Shown here: positions 17,332 through 27,040 of the stretch, one piece after another
Layout: every line of letters starts with the position of its first letter
How positions within the stretch are numbered: the stretch's first letter is position 1
Assembly: GCF_030733205.1 (NCBI RefSeq)
Contig: NZ_JASHJL010000015.1
Location: 58,903 to 122,902 of the forward strand
Direction: 5' to 3'
Source: Mameliella sp. MMSF_3455
Lineage (GTDB): Bacteria > Pseudomonadota > Alphaproteobacteria > Rhodobacterales > Rhodobacteraceae
DNA length: 64,000 bases
The notes under the pieces: model-generated
What the model was told of the DNA's origin: nothing
The model's input: the letters and a program-made list of their open reading frames with translations, nothing else
The model's database searches: none
Translations under genes and position numbers: made by a program

Positions 17332-18408
17332 GTGCAGGCACCCCGACTGGAGATCCGAAACATCATCCGCCGCTATGACGGCAAGGCGGTGGTGAACAAT
17401 GTTTCGCTGACGATTCAACCGGGCAAGGTGACTTGCCTCCTGGGGCCCTCCGGCTGCGGAAAATCGACGACCTTGCGGATCATCGCCGGGGTCGAGATGC
17501 AGGATTCCGGTTCGATCTTCATCGATGGCAACCTGATCTGCGACACGGTTTTCCGGGTGCCGCCAGAGCGCCGCTCCGTCGGGTTGATGTTCCAGGATTT
17601 CGCGCTTTTTCCGCACCTTAGCGTGGGCGAGAACGTGGCTTTCGGGCTCAAGACATCGGCCTCCGAGAAACGCGCGCGGGCAAAGGAATACCTCGAACGG
17701 GTGGGGCTGGCCGGCTACATCGACGACTATCCGCATCAGCTTTCGGGCGGCGAACAGCAGCGTGTGGCCCTGGCCCGCGCCTTGGCGCCGAAGCCACGCC
17801 TGATGCTGATGGACGAGCCGTTCTCCGGCCTCGACAACCGGCTGCGCGATGGCATCCGGGATGAGACGCTGGAACTGCTCAAGGAAGAGGGGACCTCGGT
17901 TCTCTTGGTCACGCATGAACCCGAAGAGGCGATGCGCATGGCCGACGAGATCGCGCTGATGCGGCAGGGGCATATCGTCCAGCAGGGCGCACCCTACAAT
18001 ATCTACAACGCCCCAGCCGACCGTGAGGCAGTCGCTTTCTTCAGCGATATCAATATGATCAAGGGTGAAGTTAAAGGTGCCCTCGTGGCCACGCCCTTTG
18101 GCCAGTTCCTGGCCCCGGGCTATGCCGATGGCAGCCACGTCGAGATCGTCTTTCGGCCCCAGCACGTCGGCATCGACTTTGACCGTGCGGGCAAGGGGCC
18201 CAGTCCTTCGGCCAAGACCGGCGCGCCGGCGCGCGGCGTGGTGAAGCGGGCGCGGTTCATGGGGTCGGAAAGCCTGGTGGAGTTCCGCATGGACCATGAC
18301 GGCGAGAAACTGCGCGCCACGGTGCCCAACGTCTTTCTGCCGAAACCCGGCACACCGATGTGGCTGAGCATCCGCCGCGACCGCTGCTTTGTCTTCCCGG
18401 CCTCCTGA
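17332..18408 (+). CDS. Orphan ABC transporter ATP-binding protein (Fbp/Pot type)
   Basis: A 358-residue ATPase subunit with Walker A GPSGCGKST, Q-loop MFQDFALFPHL, signature LSGGEQQRVALARAL, Walker B RLMLMDEP, the H-loop in LLVTHEPEEAM, and a C-terminal TOBE-like regulatory domain (about 250-358). This is the importer type that energises iron(III), sulfate, spermidine or related uptake; resemblance is closest to FbpC. GTG at 17332 has AAAGGA upstream; ATG at 17299 would add 11 residues. No permease or binding-protein gene lies beside it, so its partners are elsewhere. Confidence 0.85.
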   Translation: MQAPRLEIRNIIRRYDGKAVVNNVSLTIQPGKVTCLLGPSGCGKSTTLRIIAGVEMQDSGSIFIDGNLICDTVFRVPPERRSVGLMFQDFALFPHLSVGENVAFGLKTSASEKRARAKEYLERVGLAGYIDDYPHQLSGGEQQRVALARALAPKPRLMLMDEPFSGLDNRLRDGIRDETLELLKEEGTSVLLVTHEPEEAMRMADEIALMRQGHIVQQGAPYNIYNAPADREAVAFFSDINMIKGEVKGALVATPFGQFLAPGYADGSHVEIVFRPQHVGIDFDRAGKGPSPSAKTGAPARGVVKRARFMGSESLVEFRMDHDGEKLRATVPNVFLPKPGTPMWLSIRRDRCFVFPAS

Positions 18409-18437
18409 AGTGTTCACAGGCTCTTGTGGATAACTCC

Positions 18438-18665
18438 TCACGCATCGCGTGAGGCAAGCGCCCTTTGCAGGACGTACACACGGATCGAGGATGCAAGCCC
18501 GACCTCGGGGTCGCGGCTAACATCAATATTGGCCGCCAAGGCATTGATTGTAAGCCCATCTTCTCGGGCGATGCGGCGGAACTCCTGCCAGAATTCCTCT
18601 TCCAGAGAGACCGATGTCCGGTGTCCCTTGAGGGTCAGGGAATGCTTGACCGGGCGTCCGCTCAT
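18438..18665 (-). CDS. Ribbon-helix-helix protein
   Basis: A 75-residue protein with a ribbon-helix-helix DNA-binding fold of the RHH_4-like type: strand HRTSVSLEEEFW, helix EEEFWQEFRRIAREDG and helix TINALAANIDVSR. Its ATG overlaps the stop of the DUF4169 gene (ATGA), so the two are one operon. It probably represses its own promoter, where a long palindrome is found. The pair with DUF4169, next to fumC and sspB, is a familiar Rhodobacterales arrangement. Confidence 0.85.
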   Translation of the reverse strand: MSGRPVKHSLTLKGHRTSVSLEEEFWQEFRRIAREDGLTINALAANIDVSRDPEVGLASSIRVYVLQRALASRDA

Positions 18666-18835
18666 TCCTTTTCGTGTCCGTCCAGATCGCGTTCGGCCTT
18701 TGACCGCCGGGCCTCGGCCAGGTCTTTTTCCGACTTGCTAATCCCGTGGCGCGCGGCATTCTGGTCGCCAACGCGGCGCTTGTCGTCGCGCGCCTTCTGC
18801 TTCTTGAAGCGGTTGAGATTGACCACCTTGGACAT
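18662..18835 (-). CDS. DUF4169 family small basic protein
   Basis: A 57-residue protein that I translated directly from the minus strand: MSKVVNLNRFKKQKAR, then DDKRRVGDQNAARHG and a charged tail ending DGHEKE. The VNLNRFKK start and RVGDQNAARHG core are the signature of DUF4169, small highly basic proteins of unknown role found mostly in Rhodobacterales. Its stop overlaps the start of the ribbon-helix-helix gene. The palindrome at 18858-18879 sits about 23 bases upstream of its ATG. Confidence 0.85.
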   Translation of the reverse strand: MSKVVNLNRFKKQKARDDKRRVGDQNAARHGISKSEKDLAEARRSKAERDLDGHEKE

Positions 18836-18857
18836 GACCTGTGCTCCGCCGGGTGTT

Positions 18858-18902
18858 GTACGTTTTGTACAAAACGTACGCGGTTTCCAACGTTTTGTAC
18901 AA
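18858..18902. promoter_or_regulatory. 22-bp perfect palindrome plus a second partial copy
   Basis: Positions 18858-18879 form a perfect palindrome whose left half is GTACGTTTTGT. A second copy, CGTTTTGTACAAG at 18891-18903, shares the core TTTTGTACAA; the centres lie 30 bp apart, about three helical turns. It precedes the DUF4169/RHH operon and is the likely operator for the RHH protein, on the same DNA face twice. Confidence 0.6.
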
Positions 18903-18918
18903 GCCGGGGCATCACCGG

Positions 18919-18949
18919 AAAAAGGCGCCGGACACTTTTGCCCGGCGCC
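18919..18949 (-). terminator. Rho-independent terminator of fumC
   Basis: On the minus strand the stem GGCGCCGG/CCGGCGCC (18942-18949 with 18924-18931) is followed by TTTTT. It lies about 66 bases after the fumC stop. Confidence 0.8.
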
Positions 18950-19014
18950 CTTGTTTGGGTTCTTGTCATGTCTCTGTCAGGTGCGGGGCGTCGTGCCCGC
19001 ACCGACGGGTGACA

Positions 19015-20409
<1,395 letters not shown>

Positions 20410-20565
20410 GGACATGCCTCCTTCGTGCGGTTGCCTTCCTCTTACCCCAGAAGTGCGGAAAGACAAGGCGGCATACCACGGGATACCGTTAACATGCGTC
20501 AGAATGCCGGTGCCTTATGACCCGTCTGGGCGCGGCACCGGGATATTGTCAGGCAGTTCCGGGGA

Positions 20566-21036
20566 TCACTTCCGGAAACGATCGAGGCTGACCACCTCTG
20601 CGTCGTGGTGTTCCTCTTGCGGCTCGCCGCCGGGACCGTCGTCATCGGGGGGCGTCGGATCGTCGTCGCCGTCTTCCTCGTCCTCCTGGCTTTCAAAGCG
20701 CAGGCCGAATTCCACCGAGGGATCGACGAAGGTCTTTATCGCATCATAGGGGATGTACAGCCGTTCCGGAGCATCGCCAAAGTTCAGCGTGACCGCGAAT
20801 CCGTCATCGCCCACATCCAGCCCGTCATACCAGTGCTGCATCACCACGGTCATTTCCTCGGGATAGCGATCGGCCAGCCAGTCGGCCAGCTCGGCATCCG
20901 GGTGACCGGTGTCGAAGGTGATGAAGAAATGATGATCCCCGGGCAGTCCGTTTTCCTGAACATCCTCGAGAACCTGCTGAATCAACCCGCGCATGGCGCG
21001 GTGCATGAGTTTGCCGTAATCGATGCCTTCGGACAT
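20566..21036 (-). CDS. sspB: SspB-family ClpXP adaptor (alpha-type)
   Basis: A 156-residue cytosolic adaptor that tethers ssrA-tagged and some other proteins to ClpXP. It has the alpha-type SspB fold region (DYGKLMHRAMRGLIQQVL, HHFFITFDTGHPD, MTVVMQHWYDGL, FAVTLNFGDAPERLYIPYDA), then a long acidic linker (about 118-143), and a short C-terminal ClpX-docking tail ending VVSLDRFRK. The presence of the tmRNA gene about 1.8 kb away makes functional sense: one makes the tag, the other recognises it. Confidence 0.9.
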   Translation of the reverse strand: MSEGIDYGKLMHRAMRGLIQQVLEDVQENGLPGDHHFFITFDTGHPDAELADWLADRYPEEMTVVMQHWYDGLDVGDDGFAVTLNFGDAPERLYIPYDAIKTFVDPSVEFGLRFESQEDEEDGDDDPTPPDDDGPGGEPQEEHHDAEVVSLDRFRK

Positions 21037-21100
21037 TTGGGGACCTTTCTGAACGTGCCCTCACCATATTGTTTTTGACGTGAAGGAAAAGGGGCGATTG

Positions 21101-22345
21101 TCACACAAGCGCAAGCGCCCATCCCAGCGCCGCCGAGAGGGCGAGTGTGACAGGGACACCGCGTTTTGCCCAGACAAGCAGCAGCGTGGCAAGGGCTGTC
21201 AGGGGCAGGACTTCCCAGCGCAGCGAGTCCAGCCGGGGCAGGTCCAGCGTGACCGGGCCCAACCCGACAGGCGTGAGCGTGGCAAAGACGACATGCAGCG
21301 CAAACCAGAGCGAAAGATTGAGGATCACGCCGACGACGGCGGCGGTGATGGCCGCCAGCGCCGATTGCAGTCGGGGCCGCGCCAGCAGGTTTTCGATGTA
21401 GGGGGCGCCCGCGAAAATCCACAGGAAACAGGGCACGAAGGTCATCCAGAGCGTCAGTCCGCCCGCCGCCAGGGCCAGCCAGGGGCCGCCGTGGGCGTGC
21501 CCGGTCAACTGTCCCACGAATTGCGTCACCAGGATCAGCGGGCCGGGCGTGGTCTCGGCCAGGCCCAGGGCGTCGACCATCTGCGTGGCGTCCAGCCAGG
21601 CGCGGCTCTCGACCACTTCCTGTGCCATGTAGGCCAGAACCGCGTAGGCCCCGCCAAAGGTGACGACGGCCAGCTTGGCAAAGAACAGCGCCAGGTCGAA
21701 CAGCAGGTCCTGGCCCGTCAGCCAGAGGATCGGCAGGGGCATGAGCCAGAGCGCAGCCCAGAGCAGGATCGTTGCGGGGCGTGTCCGACGCGTGGCGGGG
21801 TCCGGAGGTGTCTCTGACGGTGCGGCGGCCCGGCAGGCGCCCCAGAGCGCGGCCAGCGCGATGATCAGCGGAAAGGGCAGGCCAAGCAGGAAGATCGCAA
21901 GAAAGGACAGCGCGGCGACCAGGTAGTCCGCTGTTCCCTTGAGTGCCTTATGCGACAGCCGTACCAGCGCCTGTGCCACGATCACCACGACGCAGGCCTT
22001 GACGCCCAATAGCAGCGCCTCGGTCTCGGGGCGCGCACCATACTGCGCATAGAACAGCGCCAGCAGGGCGATCACCACGGCGCCGGGCAGCACAAAGAGC
22101 CCGCCCGCGATCAGTCCGCCGGGAATGCCGCGCAGGCGCCAGCCGGCATAGGTGGCAAGTTGCATCGCCTCGGGTCCGGGCAGCAACATGCAGAAACTCA
22201 GGGAGCGCAGGAATTGCTGTTCCGTCAGCCAGGGCCGTTCCTCGACCAGTTCGCGGTGCATCAGGGCGATCTGCGCCGCCGGGCCGCCAAAGGACAGAAC
22301 CCCGATACGGCCAAAGACTTGAATCAGCGTGGAATAGGCGGTCAT
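21101..22345 (-). CDS. chrA: Chromate transporter (ChrA, two-domain CHR family)
   Basis: A 414-residue inner-membrane protein with two homologous CHR halves. The first carries FGRIGVLSFGGPAAQIALMHRELVEER and LLPGPEAMQLATYAGWRLRG; the second carries FAKLAVVTFGGAYAVLAYMAQEVVE and LAETTPGPLILVTQFVGQLTG. These repeated FGG and PGP motifs are diagnostic. Members expel chromate by proton exchange. The ATG at 22345 starts MTAYSTLIQVFGRIG; the open frame running back to 22666 is antisense to nothing coding and looks non-coding. The gene is monocistronic, with a decayed gene upstream. Confidence 0.92.
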   Translation of the reverse strand: MTAYSTLIQVFGRIGVLSFGGPAAQIALMHRELVEERPWLTEQQFLRSLSFCMLLPGPEAMQLATYAGWRLRGIPGGLIAGGLFVLPGAVVIALLALFYAQYGARPETEALLLGVKACVVVIVAQALVRLSHKALKGTADYLVAALSFLAIFLLGLPFPLIIALAALWGACRAAAPSETPPDPATRRTRPATILLWAALWLMPLPILWLTGQDLLFDLALFFAKLAVVTFGGAYAVLAYMAQEVVESRAWLDATQMVDALGLAETTPGPLILVTQFVGQLTGHAHGGPWLALAAGGLTLWMTFVPCFLWIFAGAPYIENLLARPRLQSALAAITAAVVGVILNLSLWFALHVVFATLTPVGLGPVTLDLPRLDSLRWEVLPLTALATLLLVWAKRGVPVTLALSAALGWALALV

Positions 22346-22421
22346 GACCTCGGGGCCTAGCAGCGGGGGACGACGCCGGTGTGACAGGTCGGCGCCCCGG
22401 GTCAAGACCCGCAGCAGGTGA

Positions 22422-22691
22422 TCAACAGCCTGCGATCCAATATTCAACCTCCGGCCCGCGCAGGATCCGCACCGCCTCGACGCCCTCGAAATAGTCGCCT
22501 TGGTAGCGGATGCCATAGTCGCCCTTGGCCCGTTTGCGCCCGTCGACCGTCTCGTAGAAGACATAAAGCTTGGCATTGTCGCGGTGGCGCAGGCGTTTGC
22601 CGTCGCTGAGCGGGTTGATGCGTGACCTTGACCCCGGTTCCCATCAGCCATTTTTGACCCGGACATCGTCGCGCGGCGAATGTTTGACCAT
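22422..22691 (-). pseudogene. Broken small gene with an internal TGA, unknown family
   Basis: On the minus strand one frame reads from ATG at 22691 as MVKHSPRDDVRVKNG, hits TGA at 22646-22644, and continues in the same frame as WEPGSRSRINPLSDGK, RLRHRDNAKLYVFYETVDGR and KRAKGDYGIRYQGDYFEG, down to a TGA at 22422. The part after the stop is clearly protein-like, with host codon use but no start codon of its own. A single CGA-to-TGA change would explain it. The frame also stays open upstream towards the end of ssrA. I do not recognise the family. Confidence 0.5.
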
Positions 22692-22829
22692 GATTTGCCA
22701 GGTCCGGCTTTCGCAGGGATCGACGATCACGAGGTCCCGACTGCGGTCCGCGACCGCGGCGGACCCGGCGGGGACAAGCAGACAGGCGGCGCGCCGGGTA
22801 TGCTGTCGGGGATTCTCATTTGGGAAAGT

Positions 22830-23138
22830 GCAGGCTTCTGTTGCCAGGTGCCTGCGAACCCCGCCTTACGCGGCTAGGCGCAAGGGCTTAGATTTCGGTC
22901 TTTCGGACTGCTTACGCAGCCAGAGCAACCGGAGCACGATTGTTGTTGGCAATTGTACTTAGCGAACCGATAACGGTGGTATCTCACCGGGACAAAGCTA
23001 CATCTTTACGCGTTCGTCGATCCTATTTCGGCCCCATGATCCCCCAACAAAGGATATATGGTGGAGCCGCCGGGTACCGCCCCCGGGTCCGATCCGTTTA
23101 TTACATGCGCGTTTATGCCCATAGTCCCCGAAGGGACA
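22830..23138 (-). ncRNA. ssrA: Circularly permuted two-piece tmRNA (ssrA)
   Basis: tmRNA rescues stalled ribosomes and adds a degradation tag. On the minus strand the acceptor piece comes first: it starts near 23138 with a UUCG-capped hairpin (GTCCC-TTCG-GGGAC) and ends GGCTCCACCA at 23059. A 23-base intervening segment (23058-23036) follows, then the coding piece beginning GGGGCCGAAATAGGA at 23035. GGGGCCG pairs with CGGCTCC to form the 7-bp acceptor stem across the break. The tag frame at 22950-22912 encodes ANNNRAPVALAA and stop, close to other alphaproteobacterial tags. The 3' end is placed at the hairpin GCAGGC/GCCTGC (22830-22855) and is approximate. Confidence 0.93.
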
Positions 23139-23143
23139 GGGTG

Positions 23144-23171
23144 AATATAGGGATGCCTGCCGCGATTGCAA
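23144..23171 (-). promoter_or_regulatory. ssrA: Sigma-70-type promoter of ssrA
   Basis: On the minus strand TTGCAA (23171-23166) and TATATT (23149-23144) are spaced by 16 bases, placing the transcription start near 23138, just before the first hairpin of the acceptor piece. Confidence 0.75.
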
Positions 23172-23241
23172 AGGGGATTCGTCTGCGTCGGAGGCCGCAA
23201 CCTCGCTTTCTTTCAATGATTTCGGGTCGCGGGCGGCGCGC

Positions 23242-25857
23242 TCATCTTTCCAGCAGGCTGTCGGGCGCCGGATCCATTGCGCGGATCTGCAACTGTTGCC
23301 CGCCGAGGTCGCGGAAAGCGCGCTGGCGACAGGTCAGGACAAGGATCTGCACGTCCGAGGCCTGGCGGTGCAGGGCGTCGAACATTCGTTCGATCCGGTC
23401 ATCGTCGGTATAGACCAGCGCATCGTCCAGGATCACCGGAGCCGCGCGTCCGTCCTCGGCCAGCAGACGGGCAAAGGCCAGCCGCACCAGCAGCGCCAGT
23501 TGTTCCTGCGTTCCGCCGGACAGGATGTCGATCGGCTCCTCGGCGCCGTTGCGGATCAGGTTCCGGGGCAACAGGTCGGTGTCGTCCCAGTCCAGCTGCG
23601 CCTCTGGCCACAGAAGGTGAAGCAGGGGGCGCAAGGCATTGGCAACCGGTGTGAAATAGCGATCCCTTGCGGCGATGCGCGCGGTCTCCAGGGCGGTTTC
23701 GAGGCGGCGCAGGACGGCCACGTCCCGGGTGATCCGGGCCAGATCGGCCCGCGCGGTTTCAAGATCCTGTGCCAGATCGGCCAGCCGTTCCTCGACCGCT
23801 CCTTCGGCGCTGCGGCGAACACGTTCGTCCAGGCGAGCAAGATCGAGGTTCAGTCGCGCGATGGCCTCTTGCGCGGAGGTCTCGGCGGATTGCGCCCGCG
23901 ACAGCGCGGCCCGGGTGCTTTCGAGATCGGGCGCCTCGGTTGCGGCCTTGGCGCGGGCTTCTTCGGCCTGCGCCAGGGCCGCCTGCGCGGCGTCGTGCTC
24001 TGCTTCGGGTGTCTCGGGCGCCTGCGCGAGGGCGGTTTCCGCCCGGGTCTGACGGTCAGCCGCCGCCTGCGCGCCGGCAAGGGCGTGGGCGGTCTCGGTA
24101 CGCGCGGCCTCGAGTTGGTCACGCGCGGTTTCCGCCTGGATCTCGGCCTCTTGCCGGGCGTTCTCGGCCTGACGGAGCGCGGTTTCCGCCGCCTCTACTG
24201 TGGGTGGTTCGGGCGCATCCGCCGGCAGGGGCGCGGGCAGGGAGGTCAGCCGTTGACGCAGGGCCTCGGCCCCGTCGGGCGCGAGGGCGCGCAGGGTGGC
24301 GGTGATCTCGGACAGGCGGCGCTCGGCCTCGCCGCGCGCGCGGGCGGATTGCCGGGCAGCGTCGATGTCGGGCAGATCAAGTTTCCGCAAGGCGGCCGAC
24401 AGAGCCTCGCTTGCGCTGTCGACCGCGGTATCGTCGCCGGTATCGCCGGGGGTGAGGGTCAGCTTGCCGAGGCCGGGCAGGTCCAGCGTCGTGACCCGCA
24501 AGAGCGGCATCGCCCTGTCGCCTGGCAGTGGCTGGCCATCCAACGTGATCGCCCCGTCGCGCCCCGCCGCGTAAGAGACTTCCAATCGCGCGGCGCTGGC
24601 GGCCTGCAGGGCGCGGGCCTGCTCCAAGGCACGGGCCAGGCTTTCCAGCCGGTCGATCGCCTTGGCATCGGGGCCTTGAGACGCCTCGCGGCGGGCGGCG
24701 TCGGCCTGTTGCCGAAGTTCCCCGGCCTCGGCGATGCGCCGGGTCAGTTCCTTTCGCTGATGCTCGGCCTCGCGGGCGTGCCGCGCCTGTTGCGCGAGGC
24801 GCAGTTCGGTTTCCGCCTCGGCCAGTCGGGCACGGGCGTTTTTCAACGCCTCTCTGGCCTGCAACGCGGCGCGTTCGGCCCCGGTCTGCGCGGCCTCGGC
24901 ATGGGCCTTGCGTGTTCCGGCCGCCTCGGTGGCCCGCGCCGCCTCGTCGCGTTCGGCCAGCGCCACGGCACGCGCCTTGCGACGGCTTTCCAGCCCGTCC
25001 AACCGCAGGCGCGCGGTCTCGGCGGCCCGGGTGAGCGTATCGAGCTGCGCCGCATGGCGTTCGGCACGGGCATGCGCGGCCTCGGCCTCTGCCAGCCGGG
25101 ACTGCCGGCGCGCGGCGGCCTCCGGCTCGGTCAGCTCTGCCAGTTCAGACCGGGCGCGGGTGCGGGCGGTAAGGTCATGGCGCAGTTCGGCCGCCAGCTG
25201 ATCCAGCCGGTCGTGTTCCGCCTGCAGCTCGTCGACGCGGTCCTGGGCCGCCTTCCAGGGGCCGGTCTTCAGCGGGCGCCCGGTGGCGGTGGCATAGCGG
25301 CCCAGTTCCTCGCGGCAGCGTTTCAGCGCCGCGTCCATGCGGGCGCCACCGGTCATCGTGTCGACCTCGCCGGCGATCGACGACAGCAGGTCGCGCCGCG
25401 CCTCACGGGCCGTGTCCTGCGCCTTTTTGCCGTTTTCGTCGAAACCGGTCAGCCCCTGCCGCACCCACAGAAGCCCGGCGGGCCCGCCGGCATCGGCGGC
25501 GGCCAGTTGCGAAATCCAGGCTTCGGCGGCATCGGCCTGGGCAATGAGGCGCCCGTCCTGCCAGACATGAGCGCGCGGCTTTGACAGCCAGCGTTTGGCC
25601 AGCGTGAAACGCCCCTCGGCCGTCTCGATCTCCGCCAGCACCTCGGGCGCGCCCTTGGCATGGGGCTGGAGGGCCTTGATCTCTTTGCCGCTGCCGCCGT
25701 GCGCGGTGAAGAACAGCGCCTGCAACCCGTCAAAAAGCGTGGACTTCCCCTGTTCGTTCGGGGCGCTGAGCACGTTCAGCCCGTCGGCCAGCCCCTCGAT
25801 CTGGACGGGCGCGGTGAAGCGGCGCAGGTTCTGGACGGCGATACGGCGAAGTTTCAC
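23242..25857 (-). CDS. SMC-like AAA ATPase, SbcC/YhaN type
   Basis: An 871-residue ATPase with Walker A in NVLSAPNEQGKSTLFDGL near the N-terminus and the ABC-type signature and Walker B at the C-terminus (DILSGGTQEQLALLVRLAFARLL then PVILDDALVY). Between them lie two long Ala/Glu/Arg-rich coiled-coil stretches (about 180-400 and 480-720) broken by a globular insert. This is the SbcC/Rad50 architecture, and the short N-terminal lobe is most like the YhaN group. It overlaps the stop of the metallophosphoesterase gene by ATGA. The pair likely acts as a DNA-end-processing nuclease complex in repair. Confidence 0.85.
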   Translation of the reverse strand: MKLRRIAVQNLRRFTAPVQIEGLADGLNVLSAPNEQGKSTLFDGLQALFFTAHGGSGKEIKALQPHAKGAPEVLAEIETAEGRFTLAKRWLSKPRAHVWQDGRLIAQADAAEAWISQLAAADAGGPAGLLWVRQGLTGFDENGKKAQDTAREARRDLLSSIAGEVDTMTGGARMDAALKRCREELGRYATATGRPLKTGPWKAAQDRVDELQAEHDRLDQLAAELRHDLTARTRARSELAELTEPEAAARRQSRLAEAEAAHARAERHAAQLDTLTRAAETARLRLDGLESRRKARAVALAERDEAARATEAAGTRKAHAEAAQTGAERAALQAREALKNARARLAEAETELRLAQQARHAREAEHQRKELTRRIAEAGELRQQADAARREASQGPDAKAIDRLESLARALEQARALQAASAARLEVSYAAGRDGAITLDGQPLPGDRAMPLLRVTTLDLPGLGKLTLTPGDTGDDTAVDSASEALSAALRKLDLPDIDAARQSARARGEAERRLSEITATLRALAPDGAEALRQRLTSLPAPLPADAPEPPTVEAAETALRQAENARQEAEIQAETARDQLEAARTETAHALAGAQAAADRQTRAETALAQAPETPEAEHDAAQAALAQAEEARAKAATEAPDLESTRAALSRAQSAETSAQEAIARLNLDLARLDERVRRSAEGAVEERLADLAQDLETARADLARITRDVAVLRRLETALETARIAARDRYFTPVANALRPLLHLLWPEAQLDWDDTDLLPRNLIRNGAEEPIDILSGGTQEQLALLVRLAFARLLAEDGRAAPVILDDALVYTDDDRIERMFDALHRQASDVQILVLTCRQRAFRDLGGQQLQIRAMDPAPDSLLER

Positions 25858-26987
25858 GCAGGCTGCTCCGTCACATAGGCATAAAGCCGGGCCAGCGCCT
25901 CGGCGGCGATGCCGCGATCCTCGGCGGAGAGGTCGGGGTTCTCGGCTTCGGTCTTGAGCGTCTCGGCGGCCTGGCGCAGGGCGCCCGCGTGGTCGATCGT
26001 GTCGAGATCCACGTCGTCCAGCAGCGCGCCAAGGCCTTCGGTGTTCAACGTCAGCCAGGCAAAGTCAGGTGCGGCGTCATTGGCCGCACGCGATAGGTCA
26101 GCGCGCTGCGCGAGGCTGGCCCAGCCGGTGGCCCGGACCCGCATCAGCACATCGCGGCGTCCGGTGGCGGGCAACAGCGCCTCCAGCGCCGCAGCGGTGT
26201 CCAGCCCGGCCTGTACCGGCAATTCCGTTTCGGTCCACCAGAACTGGCCGGTCTCGACCTCTGCGACCTGCGGTATCGCGCCGGGCGCGTCTATGGTCAC
26301 GGCCAGGCACAGCCCGCGCCGCCCGTGCTTGAACCTGTCCTGTTCCGGCGTGCCCGGGTAGTGCGTGCGGGCGTCGATCTGCAACCGTCCGTGCCAGTCG
26401 CCCAGCGCGAGATAGTCCAGGTTGGCGCGGGCCGCACGGTCGGGCGGAATATGCGCGCCCGTATCCTCGAAATCGGTGACGCCGCCGTGGGCAAGCGCGA
26501 TCCGCAGCGCGCCCTCGGGCGTTGGCAGGGCGCCAAGCCCCTCGGTCAGATCGCGGCCCGGGGCGCGGTGGGTGACCGGGATCGGCAGCAGGCTGGCGCC
26601 ATCGGCCATCATCCGGGGCGCGGCGTCCAAAAGGGGCCGCACGTTTCCCGGGGCCTCGGCCAGCATCCGTTCCCAGAGCGGTTCGGCATTGGCCATGTTG
26701 TCGTGGTTGCCGGGCAGCAGCCACCAGGTCAGGCTTGCATCCTCTGCCATCGCGGTCAGCGCCTGGCGCAACACGGTCGGAGAAGGCGTGGCCGTGTCGA
26801 ATGTATCGCCTGCCAGCAGGACATGCGCCGCGCCGGTATCGCGGGCGGCCTGCGCCAGCCGCGCGATGACGCCGTGGCGCGCCTCCATCAGGCGCCCGCG
26901 GATGTTGCCATCCTCGGGCTGGGGGATATTGGCAAAGCGGCGCCCCAGGTGCAGGTCCGAGGCATGGATGAAACGGAAGGCGGTCAT
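25854..26987 (-). CDS. SbcD/YhaO-like DNA-repair metallophosphoesterase
   Basis: A 377-residue calcineurin-type nuclease. The two-metal site is visible: FIHASDLHLG (D, H), LLAGDTFDT (D), LLPGNHDN (N, H), ALAHGGVT (H) and LGDWHGR (D, H). It matches the nuclease subunit of SbcCD/Mre11-Rad50-like complexes and is coupled to the SMC-like ATPase gene downstream by a four-base overlap. ATG at 26987 follows AAGAGAG and starts right before the first motif; the longer open frame to 27473 overlaps the RidA gene antisense and is rejected. Confidence 0.9.
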   Translation of the reverse strand: MTAFRFIHASDLHLGRRFANIPQPEDGNIRGRLMEARHGVIARLAQAARDTGAAHVLLAGDTFDTATPSPTVLRQALTAMAEDASLTWWLLPGNHDNMANAEPLWERMLAEAPGNVRPLLDAAPRMMADGASLLPIPVTHRAPGRDLTEGLGALPTPEGALRIALAHGGVTDFEDTGAHIPPDRAARANLDYLALGDWHGRLQIDARTHYPGTPEQDRFKHGRRGLCLAVTIDAPGAIPQVAEVETGQFWWTETELPVQAGLDTAAALEALLPATGRRDVLMRVRATGWASLAQRADLSRAANDAAPDFAWLTLNTEGLGALLDDVDLDTIDHAGALRQAAETLKTEAENPDLSAEDRGIAAEALARLYAYVTEQPA

Positions 26988-27040
26988 GGCACTCTCTTTG
27001 GGCGGCACTCTTTCAGGGAGGTCGGCAGAGTGCAATCCGA

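Noticed and set aside
17332..18408. A complete ABC importer operon around the Fbp-like ATPase
   Set aside because: Neighbours are a PIN protein and a ribbon-helix-helix gene on the other strand; no permease or binding protein is present.
23296..25584. 762-codon plus-strand open frame opposite the SMC-like ATPase
   Set aside because: Gly/Arg/Gln-rich mirror image of a coiled-coil gene; no domain.
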